From assembly GCA_050084515.1 (NCBI GenBank), contig CM114271.1, forward strand, positions 2,604,001 through 2,668,000: 64,000 nt of DNA. Direction: 5' to 3'. The notes under the pieces were generated by a model. It made no database searches. It worked only from the letters and a program-made list of their open reading frames with translations, and was not told the origin of the DNA. Below are positions 11,870-23,426 of this stretch, one piece after another; position 1 is the stretch's first letter; each line of letters begins with the position of its first letter. Origin of the DNA: Blasia pusilla. Its lineage: Eukaryota > Marchantiophyta > Marchantiopsida > Blasiales. The position numbers and the translations under genes were made by a program.

Positions 11870-14800
11870 CATATGAGTTCGTGTTGTCGCGCAAGACGGA
11901 CACATCTCCAGTAAAGAAAAAGGTGTGTGTGTGTGTTGTCGTTGGCTATGAAGGGCTAGTTAGCATGTTTCTTTTAATAATTTAGACATATTTCTTATTT
12001 TAAAATTTAAGTAGAATTTTTTTAGAAAATTTTAAATGAGTAATAGCATTTCATTTATTTATTTACTTCTCAATAAAAATTTAAATAATACCCAATTTCT
12101 CTATACAATTGCACTTTTCTATAAAAGTTTAAACAATTTTCACCTTCCCACCAAAATAACATCCACTACCTAACTTATTAGTTAATTGTAATTATTGAAA
12201 TTAATTTCCTTTTCCATTTCAATTCATTTTCCTAGTCACAAATGTGAATCAAAATTATTATTTTAAAAATAATCATGATTTGCGGGATAGAGTCAAGAGT
12301 CCACCCTCAAACGTACAAAACGTTGAGCCTTGAGGTCCTATGGGAGCCTGTCGCTACGCGAACAAATTTTTTTTGCTTTGCATGTTTTTAGCACTATTTT
12401 TTATTTCAAATTTTAAATATAATTTACAAGTTTTAAAATTCTAGAAGAGGAATAACATTTCACTCTTCTAAAAAATTCCACTCCTTCATTAAAATTTAAA
12501 TGATACCCTTCCCCCAAATAATTCCACCCATCCATAAAATTTAAACAATATCTAAACCTTCTCCATGAAAATTCATTTTCCCTTCCCACCAAATATGAAT
12601 GAAGGGAAAAAATGATTGCTAATCTTATAATGATCATATTATTTTATCTCGCTTATACCTAGGATCATCCATTTAAATATACTTAAATTATTATTTATTG
12701 ATTAATAAAAACATTTTCCTCTTCCATTGAGATTCATTTTCTCTATCCTATTAGAATCAAGGAAAAAATTCAAACATGTTGCTATTTTATCTTACTATCC
12801 CACTATTTTATTTTATTGTCCATATAGAGTCGCCCATCATAATGTACATTGCAAATTTGTGAAGGTCCACTAATTAATTCAGTTAAGTAATACTTTCAAT
12901 CTCCTTCCACCCATGTAAAGTCAAGCTATCTCAAGACCTTCCCAAGAGAATTAGTACGAGGCTTGCACATCTAAGAAGGAATTCTTTTGAGAGAATAGGG
13001 TGAATAGGGCTTCTCGCTTCGGAAATAAAATATTGTCTAGAAATAAAAATGGAATAAATGAAAAGGGATATTCAGATAAATTAAATAATTGGTACTATTA
13101 GAAAGAGGACTACCACTAGTTATGAATTTGAGGGACTTTTGAGTTCGGGGAGCTCTAGTCAGGAAGGGCATTCATCATCATGAATAGGAATTCATTTCAT
13201 TTGAAAAGATGAAATGACCATGAAGTCGATGGGGTAAAACTTGTCACAATGTGCGTACATTTATTCGTACAAGTTTGCAAAATAAATGGTGATGGAAAAT
13301 AGAATCTACAACGGAGAGTTACATGCATATGTCATGGATTGATGTGGTGAGTGAATCCAAGGGTGTTGGGGTTGTAGAAATTATTGATTAACATTTATAT
13401 TATGAAGCAAAGTTGGAACGTAGTAACTCAACTTTCAAGTCAATGCACCAAGAATGTGGTTGGAGTGTCCTCTGGACTAACACACAAATGAATAGACATT
13501 AAGCATAAATCCCACCTTGCGAACCATGGGGGTGAACCAAGAGTATGGAATAGATTGAGAAGTTGACGTTGGGGTTTTGACACTAAGCCAAGTCCAAGTA
13601 GTCAAAGTATGGACATCAACGTTGGATCTTGATCCATGGCTTAGAAATTTAGTTTCGATTAGAGACTCACTCAAGGTCCATTGGGAAAGTGGGATTGCCA
13701 GGCAGGCTGGTGGCGTTTCAGACTCTAGACTGTTGAGGAAGTTTGTCCCAAGTCTTGAGTAACTTTCTTGTGTTGGGGAGTAAAGGATTAGGTTAGCATT
13801 TGACCTTATCAAGACTTGTTAAGCTCAAGGGATGACTTGAAACCTAGACTCGAGAGATATAAGGTTGACCTACCCAAGTTATGGTGAACATGAATGTGTT
13901 CGGATGCACATCAATAAAAATATATTGACGTGTTAAACACATGCTTTCGCGATACACAAGATCGATATTCAAGAGAGTTGGTCCGTGACAAACCTATCGA
14001 GTATGGTCTCCTTCATGTCTTCCCTCAAAATTCATCCCACCTACTCTTGATTTTTGCATCAATATCAAATGCATTTTAAGTTCTTAGTATCCTAATTGAC
14101 TTCATAGACTATGCATCAAAGTTCTTGGAATATGCCCTTTTTGCAAGATATAGAATGCCTTCATTGGTTATCTTATCTAAGGGATTTCCGAGTTTCTTTT
14201 GAGATTCTCTTCCGATATGTTATCCGACTGCCTTCATACCTTTTCAAGACTACTTCTCTCTCCTTAGAGTTTTTATATCAATAGGCTTTTTCATACTTAT
14301 GTTATGGCAATATTTGATGAACGTCTTGATCCTTATAATTTTTATGGAGATGATAGTGTCTTGGCTTTATGACAAGATACTTTGTGTATTTCTTTTGGAG
14401 GTTTGGGAATTTCCTCCATAGTCACGACTCTCTCAAGAATTTTTTTGGGGAATTGAGCTTTGATTTCTCCTACCATGAGTACATGAATTCTCCAAGAAAA
14501 TACACCTATCTTGATGGATCATATGGCCCATATTAGAGATCTAATAGTCCAAAAGAAATTGAGATCTTTCCGGGCTCTTCCTCCACTTGGTGCCCAAGAA
14601 AATTTTACTCCGTTTCAATTAATTGATTATAGGAGGGCTTGATATATTTTAAGAGCTTATCTTTGAGAGTTTGCAACAAATCCAAATTTCAAACATTTAC
14701 TCTCTTTTTCTGTTGTCATTACAATTGTGCACAAATATTGGCATTGATACATTGAGCCAAAGTGATGGGTGGCCACTCATCTCGTCATCCATTCGTGTAT

Positions 14801-15870
14801 GACCAACCACTAGTGTTTGCGTTAGTTTTTTTGAGTGATTAATTATGTAGCTCGTTGAGTGTTGGCTTAGCTTGTTGCCATTTTGTTTTTGTATTCCTTG
14901 GCTACAACCTTCTCCTCTTGGGATGCGTTTGGCTTTCCTTGTCTTCTTACAAGGTTTTTTTTTTATATATATAATAAAGTGATCTATTTCTTATTAATAG
15001 GATACATGATAAGAAGAGTGGTTCTAAACAAATGAGACTTGTAGATTGAACTATTATAATTATTTCTTTCACTTAGAAATAACTACAAAAATTTGGTTTG
15101 TTTTCAATGTAAATGAGAAATAATTAAATAGTAGATAAATGGAAAAAATTATTTCATTAATTTATGAAAGAAAAAAAATCAGATCATACAAAAATCGTGG
15201 AAATAAGGAATAGTAACTTACATACAGTAGATCTATGAATTTGTAGAAAATTTTAATTCTATTTATTATAGTAATTAAATTTTAAGGAATATTTTTACTT
15301 TTATAAAGGCTTGGTTGTTATGTGTTGTAATTCTTAATAGATGTAGAACATTAATTTTCCTTGCATTTTCTCTCCCCAAATTATTTAAAAAGATTTCTCA
15401 AATATTTATTCTTTGAATTTCCTTTTTGACATATAATATCACTACGATATTCACATGTTATTAGCTTTTGAGTCCTTTGAGGGTCAAATTGTGGATTTGC
15501 CATTATTTTGAGAAGTGACCATGGAATCTAGCAAAGTATTCAAAAATTTGTGAGTATTTTATGAGTACTACATGGAAATGAATTAGGAGTGTACGGAGGA
15601 GGAGAAGGAGGAGAAGATATAACGGTAGAAAATGAATTAGGAGGAGGAGGAGGAGAAGATATAACGGTAGAAAATATAGGAGATGGAAGCAAGGATTCAA
15701 ATAAGGTATGTGAGGATGACAAAGAAGTAGGATTCGGTAATTATGGGTCGAGATTATGACGAGTGAAAAAAGATGGACAAGGGATAAGAGGAGGAAAGGG
15801 AAGAAATATAGAGCGTAGAATGGATGTGAGATATTGAGGATTGCGTTATAATCAAGTTCATCAACTACAT
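11870..15870. other. AT-rich intergenic DNA, no gene seen
   Basis: This is low-GC sequence with many stops in all frames. Segments around 12000-12160 and 12400-12560 resemble each other (an AAATTTAAA...CATTTCA..CTTCT pattern), suggesting diverged copies of a repeat. A stretch at about 15690-15830 is similar to 33990-34110, both containing AGTAGGATTCGGTA and a following GAGATTATGA, so it belongs to a dispersed repeat family. Confidence 0.4.
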
Positions 15871-15879
15871 GAAATGCTA

Positions 15880-15974
15880 CTTTTGGTGGTCACACAAAGT
15901 AGATCAACTTAATCAAGGTTACTCAATTGATTAAGATTAGCCTAACTAGGGTTAATTATCCATAATTACTTTGG

Positions 15975-16012
<38 letters not shown>

Positions 16013-16081
16013 GGAGGGAGAGGGAGAGGGAGAGATAGATCAATTATGCTTCTTTAACAATTTTCTGCATGGTTTCTGAGC
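15880..16081 (+). mobile_element. Copia-type LTR remnant with adjacent primer-site-like sequence
   Basis: The sequence matches, with divergence, the copia LTR at 30817-31077: both have TCACACAAAGTAG, CTAACTAGGGTTA and ATTATGCTTCTTTA, and both end in TTTTCT(G/A)CA followed by a tRNA-Met primer-site-like TGGT(T/A)T(C/T)(A/T)GAGC. A GA microsatellite (about 15980-16034) has grown inside this copy. No gag or pol follows, so this is a truncated or solo fragment. Confidence 0.6.
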
Positions 16082-16921
16082 GATTTGGTAGTGTTAGTTG
16101 AAATCCTTGACGTGGAAGGAGAGATGAGGCAAGTTTAGACACTATTTCACTTTGGGGACAAAAGATTTGAGTTAGAGCTTAGGTTGTGGGACGAAGTAGG
16201 TAAAGTTTTGAAAAAAAAAGGACTTATAAGACAATAGTTTCTTAGTTTCAACTACTTCTTATTTGTTTTGGTATTTTTTCTTTCTCCAATGTGTATCCAT
16301 AAACAGCGCATGGGGTTTGAGAACCCCTTCTTTCTTCGTTGACACATGTACATTTTTGCCTCTTTTGGTGGTGACACATGTAGTATTGAACATATGACTT
16401 AAACAAGTTGAGGCATAATAGATGGTAATATGCCCTTTCACCCGTGCATAGCTAGGGCAATATACTAGTCATTATGGAACCTAAACCTACCCCAAACACC
16501 CCTTTGACCCCTTAACTTAACCACCCCCAAACTTTACCCCCATTTGACCCCTTCATTTTACTACCCCAAAAGGGAGCTCTCTAAAAATGTCCACGTGTCC
16601 AAATCTCAAAAGGAGGAGGTCGAAAATAAAGAAAGTTAAAAAAGAATAGTAGAAATTTCTTCAGTATCAGTTTTGTCATTAGATTTGAAAGAGTATTCTC
16701 ATCAGTTATTCCCTCTGACCCGTTCAAATGCATTTCGGTTTCTCGTTTCCCTGCGATCGGCCCATGAAACAAAATCGTAAACGCCCACTGAATCGGCAGC
16801 TTCCCCTTTTCTGGATAACTCTGTGCTCAACGTCCCGCATTTTCGTGCAGATCAGCTCAGGAGCTCTGGCTTTAGGGAGCGGCTGGTCCACGGAATCGCC
16901 CATCCTCTTCGAGCTGCACCG
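16082..16921. other. Upstream region of the HNH-like gene
   Basis: No gene is seen up to about 16720. From about 16725 the sequence becomes less AT-rich and probably includes the promoter and 5' leader of the gene that starts at 16922. Confidence 0.35.
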
Positions 16922-19900
16922 ATGAGAACTCCAGAAGCTTTGAAGGTTTGTGCGTTTGCGCGTATGTGGGGCTGATGCGTGCGCTGAGACCATGCGCTGC
17001 TGGTGGATGCGCGGAGGTAGAGATGATGTGTGGATTTGCTGGACGTGTGGATGTGTATGTACGGCGAACTTTAGAGCGCAGATTGTGCAGAGAAGGGAGT
17101 GTTTGGATTAGATGGTGTTGAGAGAGCCTTGCCAGTGTGGGTCGAAACATGAGGGCGTGATTGGATGGGTTGGAATCGATTCCGGTCCTGTTTTTGGTTT
17201 TGTGGTTCTCGTAGTTGTGGCTTTATGGGTACCTCGTGGTGAGGCGGTTGTGGGTTTGTGCAGACAATGTGGGTCGGATTGCATGAGTTTGATTTGACGG
17301 GTTGGAATTCTGCTGCTGCTGCTGCTGTGTACTTTTTCTTCTTTTTGTAGCAGTCCTTCTTTGGAAACCTCGTGGTGAGGGAATTCTAGGTTTGTGCAGG
17401 CGATGGGTGAGAGCCATGACAATGTAGGTCGAAATGCAAGAGTTTGATGGTTGTGAAGAGGTTGGAATTCTGGGGCTGTAGTCCCAGGTTTCTGGGTACT
17501 TCGTGGTATGGCAACTTTGGATTTGTGCAGACAATGTGGGTTGCAATGGAGTTTGATTGGATGAGTTGGAATTCCAGTACTGTTCCTTTCTGTAGTTGTA
17601 AGTTTGCGAGTACCGTTTGGTGAGGAAATCGTGGGTTTGTGCAGAGGGAGAATAAGGGGGACAAGGAGATTGGGGAACAGTTTTCTCAAAAGGAGCAGTG
17701 CAGCAGATGGACGATAATGCGGTTGGGCTCTGAGTGGTTTGCAGGGGTGATAGGAAATGTGAGTCCATCCGTGAAGGTGGCTGTGAAGAGGCTGACGTCT
17801 GTTGATAAGCATGAGGATCTGGGGAAACGCATTGTGCTTTACCTTGTACCTCCTTCGAGTGCAGCTCTCACGTTTGGTGTCACTTTGTTGGCTGGCCAGG
17901 TAGTTTTTTCTGCTCATATCATAGAGTTTCAAATTCCGTTTGCTGTAGTTTATCTTCTGAAATTTTCTTAAGTGTAGTTGGAGCTTCATGATGTAAGCCA
18001 GCGTGTTTTGTTTAGGGTTTTACAATCTTTGTGACTTGATGGTCGCTGGAAATTACAGTAGCATTGAGTTAATGAACACGAAAGAAAGAAGAGATGACAT
18101 TAGAAGCAAAGCATCCATTTCTTCAGAAGATGTAAGTCTTGCATTTAGATTTTCGCTTTTCTGTCCAAGACTGTCCTGAGTGTTCTATGGAGGCTGTCAT
18201 AATATCTCCAACTTGACCATTGGAAGAGATTAGTGTGGCACTGTGTTCACCGGAAGGAGAGATATTTATTTTGTGTCTCTGTCAAATGGCTTCTGATTCT
18301 CTTCCTTAACTGTGATGAGGAGCAGAAGTGGGGACATTTGATAGAGCGGATTTTGATGGAGTTTGGGAGAGCAAGTTTATTGTAAGAGGTGGCTGATTGA
18401 GGGAAGGTAGAAGGGTGTCTCGAAGAAGTAGAAGTAGGAGTATTTTGCAAGTTCCATGACCCTTTTTCATGAGCACTGCCTGTGGACACTTGTTAGGGAA
18501 GGCAGCAGGTGCAGCTGTGCGAGTGTCATGTGCAACTCCGGTGTTGGGATCACTGATGGGGTGTATGGCTCTTTGCACCGCATCGGCAGCAGCTGCCCAG
18601 GTGGCTCTTTTTCCCCAATCAAGGCTGGTTCATTTGTTATAATTCTTGATATCAATGAAGTCTCTGTGTACCTGGAAAGTTGCTGCATGACCTCACGAGC
18701 ACTTGATGAGTCTCCCATTTTCTTCCAATGCTCTATTCTTTTGGAAGACACGCTCTTGCCATCGATGCTGGTGCTCTTTAAATTATTTGTAGCTTGGAAA
18801 TTACAAGTGGTAGATTATACAGCTTATCCTTGTGGGTATCTCATAGGGAAGGCCGTGGTGCCGGGGTTCATTGGGGATCTACATCAAGCATGCTTAATGA
18901 TTCCTCTTTTTTTAACATTGATTGTCTTATTGTCTCAACTGACGGCCCACAACTGTCCTGGTGATTGACAATATGGTGAGAAATGATGTAAGGAAATAAC
19001 CTTCCATGATTGCACCTTGAATACCTATAAACCATACTTCTTTTACTGTCTGATATTATTGCAGGTATCTTACAATCTTCGCCGATATTACAGTCTGGAT
19101 AATTCAAAGCAAGAGATTAAATTCCTCACGAGAGACGCGCTTCTGCTTAATGCTCTGTTTGGCGTTGTGGCATACAAGGTCTGATATACTTTGACCAAGT
19201 CTTTCTCGTTTGTTGCAAGTCATTTCTCACTTTTACGCTAGATGCTCTTGAGACATGACGCTCTTGGGACATGATGTGAGGTGGAACTGTGAAAAATTGG
19301 CAGAATGGAGATGAATGTAATCGAGATTGTGTTCGCACTCTGTTGTGATTGATTAAAGCCGATACAAAAATAGTAAAGGTCTGTTCTAAACTAAAAGCTG
19401 TAATCAAAAGATATGACGGTAACTGTGTCACTTAAAAAATGACTCTTAGTAATGTGTCGTTTCATATCTAAGTAGAGATGAAACGTTACCAGCAGTGATC
19501 AATGGTCATAAACGGAATATTGATCCTAATCTAATCTAGATCGTTCATATGGGTCAATCCGTGTGATCAACACTTGGATCGACTACTATCAGTCAGCAAT
19601 CTGCTGATTTGTTTCGCTGGACTAATTGATTTCCAACAGGAACTGGTCTTCCCTTTGTAGCCACAAGTAGTTAGAGTAGAAGGGTTGATTGACATTCTTT
19701 GTGAAGACAGTGGATGGTTACAAAAGGAACCTTTCACTTCCCTAAATGTTACACATAATTGTGAGTGTACATCTTTATGCTGAATGTTCTGATATGCTCC
19801 CTTTCCCAGTGGATAATTGTCTCACATGGACACTAGGATGCCCAAATAGGAAGCTTTGCAATCCACAAGACTGGTTAATTGGAAAGATCGGATGGTGCAT

Positions 19901-21030
19901 ACTGATGGAAATTTGTTGGAAGCAGGTACTTGGGGGTAGCTTTCGCAATTTAATGCCAAGCAGCGTAATACATCCGGGCGCACTCGGCTCTGTTTCCATA
20001 CCAGGTGTCCCTCTAATGGGAAGCTTTGTCCAATATTGTTTCTCCCTGATTTCGGATTGCCAGTGTTATAGTTATTGTATATTGTATGTCCTGATCTTGA
20101 ACCATTATCTTTCTGTCTTTGCTCACAGCTAGAGGATCCAAGTATGCTAATGAAGTTGAACAACTACTCATTCAAGACCTTTATAAACGACACGGCTGTC
20201 ATCATTGTGGATCGAGAGTTGGAGAAAGGTATCATATATTGTTTCTGCCAAATTTTTTACTTAGTGTGGTGGATGAAGTATCTTTGAGAGTCCAAGCCTA
20301 TGGGTAGAGCAATGGACATGCTGGAAACTTCTTGCAACGTCAGGCTGTTGGTGAAGGAACTAGATGCAAGTAAATTAGGTGGGCTCTTGGAGATTTAGTT
20401 TTCACTAGTATTGCAGATCAATACATGCAATTGGTATCTTCTCCTTGTGTCCAATCGATGTCTAGTAACATATCTTCTGTCACTGCTCAACAGCATTGCC
20501 GATCACATGCCACCCAATGTGGTAGCACATGGAAGAGGGTGGTCAAAAACTGTCACAGCAACTGAAGTGAACTCTTTTCTTGGGAGATTAAGATTCACGC
20601 TCCCATTCCTATCTGCACCTCCAAAGGTGGTGCAACAAAGACTCTACCCACAATGTACTGATTGTATGAAATTACAAAGTGCCGCATTGCGACACGGAAA
20701 GAGAGCGCCACTCGTCCTTCACATTAAACGAGGTCTACCCACGGTAAGATATTGTGAATAACTCATGATCCATGCTCATAAAAAAGTGTCACTTGCTTCA
20801 TCCTTCCATATTCCTGCACTTCCGAGGCATGATGAGGAACAGTTCTGGCACCATAAGTTTGCAGTGGAGCCCTGATTCATTCATGGAGTAAGTCAGTCAA
20901 TGCACAATTTTAACTTATTCTTAATGCTTACCTGTTGGCTTTTTATCAGGCCCCATACTTCACAGGTTTCTGTATCGGTGCCATGGGTATAGATGATGCC
21001 GGTGTGGATCTGGAGGATAAAAGTGGATGA
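16922..21030 (+). CDS. Conserved membrane protein with C-terminal HNH-like (CxxC...DHMPPN...CxxC) zinc-binding module, spliced
   Basis: Function unknown. Proposed exons: 16922-16945, 17645-17899, 18069-18131, 19065-19178, 19926-20004, 20129-20228, 20494-20743 and 20950-21030, about 321 residues. The last five have clean GT-AG junctions with matching phases. The first exon (MRTPEALK) and the acceptor at 18068 are less certain; a stronger acceptor ten bases earlier would break the frame. One hydrophobic segment (about residues 71-92, containing LYLVPPSSAALTFGV) looks like a transmembrane helix. After it come LRRYYSLDN and LLLNALFG blocks. The C-terminal third holds CHHC (202-205), IADHMPPN (213-220) and CTDC (266-269), the arrangement of a treble-clef/HNH zinc fold. 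The second catalytic His of active HNH nucleases is not obvious, so a structural or nucleic-acid-binding role is equally possible. It ends APYFTGFCIGAMG plus an acidic tail. Confidence 0.75.
17134..17644 (+). repeat. Four-unit tandem repeat ending at a splice acceptor
   Basis: Four diverged units of about 114-136 bp occupy the end of the first intron. Each contains a (A/G)CAATGTGGGT-like start, a GGTTGGAATTC-like centre and GGTGAGG, and each ends in TTTGTGCAG; the CAGs end at 17263, 17399, 17530 and 17644. The last one is the acceptor used in my gene model. Unit 2 also contains a (CTG)n run. Confidence 0.7.
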
Positions 21031-22895
21031 GGAGGACCACATTGGTCTATTCTGTAAGACAGAAACAGTTTTGACATGCTGATCCACAAAATCTATTCGA
21101 GGGTGATGTACAAGAGCTATTCCTTGAAGTTCAGTTTGATGTGACTAGTATTTTCTGATTGAAAATACTTATGTAGATTTTCCCTGAAATTCCACTGGTT
21201 TTTTGGACATGATACAGAGGGAGCACCCATATCTGGCAGTTATTTTGCCCAATGATTCAGATCTGAGGCTATGATTCTCATTATGAGCTGACTTGACTAA
21301 AGAAAGAAAGCCAGTGCTAGTAGATCTTTGAATCCCAAGCTGTTGACCATTTTGACAGGTGATGTCAAGGGCAATGAGCTTTGGGCAAAAGTGTATGTGT
21401 GTTGTACTAACATATACTGAAAAACAAGGCTTGCATGAAAGGGTGATGGGGGGGAATTCATTTGGCATAAAGAAAGGGAAACTCAGGAAGTTGAGGTTGT
21501 CAAGACCATACATCGTTGGGGTAAAAGAAAATAGGGAGAACGCCCCTTTTTTCTTTCAAGCCCTCTTCCCTACAAGCTCAACTCATCAACAGTAGAGACA
21601 GTCTTGGTGACACTTTGACATTATTACCACTAAGAGGATTTTTAGTAGTGGTGTCTTTAAGGGTCGAAGCTTGCTTCAAAAGTTTATTGGCCTGGGCATA
21701 TTGCAAAGGTATGGAGATTTGTTGCGTACAATAAAACGTGACAGTAGGTAAGGATGGTCCATTGTCAAGTATAGATATCGAACCTTGTAGGGAAAAAGTC
21801 CGTACACAATCAGCCAAGAAGCATGAATGGACCTCGCTGGTGGAGTGTTCAAAGAAGAGATGTTATGATAGATTTGCAAGTATTTGTAGGATCTTCATAT
21901 CAAATAATCTTAAGGAGGGTAGAGAGGAGACTAGACATCTTTATTTTTCGAGACAAAAGATTGGGGTGATATAGCAAAAGAAGAGAACTTAAAGCAATTT
22001 GAAGATCATCAATACTCATCTATGTGGAATAGATCCTTGGTTAATCCCCATGAAGTGGAGGTCAGGTCTTGGCTTTAAAGTGGGACGGGCAAACCTCAAA
22101 TTTAAGTCATGAATTTGTTTGGTAGATGACCATCATAAGTAAGTCCTGGTGAAAACTAAATTATTGACTTGCCCATTTTTGTATCAATAAAGCAATAAAG
22201 TGTTGGAATGTATGGACAATTATTTTGTAGGGTTGACGATGTGAATATCAATTGCTGGCAAGGAGAAAATGCAGCTTAGAATAACCTCCACAAGGAGAGG
22301 ATAGGTCAATAATGAGCCACCACTTGAAATGTAGCATCCACGGGACCATCTTGACAACTATGGTCGTCAAACTTCAATATCATAAACTCCTCTTCTAATC
22401 AATCATGGTGGGAATAAAGGATTGAAAGGGTCCATTGAAAAGCTTATATGCAAGGAATGAGACTTGCGAAGTGGCCACTCATATTCCTTGGTTCTCTAAA
22501 GATAGATGTACATGGTACTAAGTAGAAGTCGTTCTCCACATCCCCTTGGAGATCTACTACTTATCATGTACATTGAGAGAGACCCTCAAACAAGGTTGCA
22601 CAAAAACGGACAAGTCTATCCCTAAGGCGGAAATAGACCAACAAGTGTGGAAGTGGATTGCAAGAGGTGGGTCCACACTTATAGCTCGTAGTGGAAGGCA
22701 ATGTAGGGGCAGACAACGATAAGGGAAGAGGGAGTGGAGGTGGGGAAAGGAAGAAATAGGAATGTGTGGAACATGGAGGCAAATGGAGAGATGAGGAAAA
22801 ATAAGAGGTGGAGCCTACATGGACAAGTCCTTCCATAGGACAGACGTAAGTCCAAAGGAAATGGAAATTGTCCACCTGCAACCTTGCTCTCAAAT
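21031..22895. other. Downstream of the HNH-like gene; no gene seen
   Basis: Only short frames occur on both strands, with no motif recognised. The first few hundred bases may be 3' UTR. Confidence 0.4.
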
Positions 22896-23426
22896 CTAAT
22901 GGGATCGTTTCATTGCAATTGGTATGACAACTCCAAATTGATGCGGATTGAGATATGATTGGAAAGCCTGATAGAATTGGAGAGGGATGTTGAGACTTAG
23001 CATCCTCAAGAGCACCTCACCTATGATGGAACGAATATCTCCACCCTCCTTTGAAAATTCCAAAAGGTGCTCCGGCCCAAATACTTGGGTCATTGCTATT
23101 GGAACTTTCATTTGAGCTAGGCGAGAGGCAACTTGGAGCAACTCGGAAAAGCGACTAGTTGAGTCCTCTTGAGGAAAGTAATCATGAAAGTGTTTGTACA
23201 TTATACTAGACAAACCTTCAGTAGCAATCTAATGAGAACATTCAAGTGCCCATGTAAAGAGGGACGAGCCAAGGCAAATAACTTTATCAAGATGGAAGTC
23301 ACGTGTGAATTTAGGATGTCGACCGTGAGGCAAGGATGCTTTGGAGGACATCAAAAGTAAAAGTTGTGAAAGGCAACATGTGCATAGGGTGAAGAGTACA
23401 AGCGGCTTGCGAGTATCCACAAGCAA
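22896..23426 (-). pseudogene. Unrecognised reading frame interrupted by one TAG
   Basis: On the minus strand one frame runs from 23426 to 22896, about 177 codons, broken only by a TAG at 23229-23231. The downstream part has a protein-like, non-repetitive composition with amphipathic stretches (SRFSELLQVASRL, IIGEVLLRMLSLNI). I do not recognise the family. Its flanks (21.2-25.3 kb) look like decayed repeat DNA, so a fragment of a transposon protein or captured gene is likeliest. Confidence 0.35.

Noticed and set aside
17108-17989. A 293-codon minus-strand frame
   Set aside because: It is antisense to the tandem repeat and to the real second coding exon of the plus-strand gene; its length results from the repeated unit.
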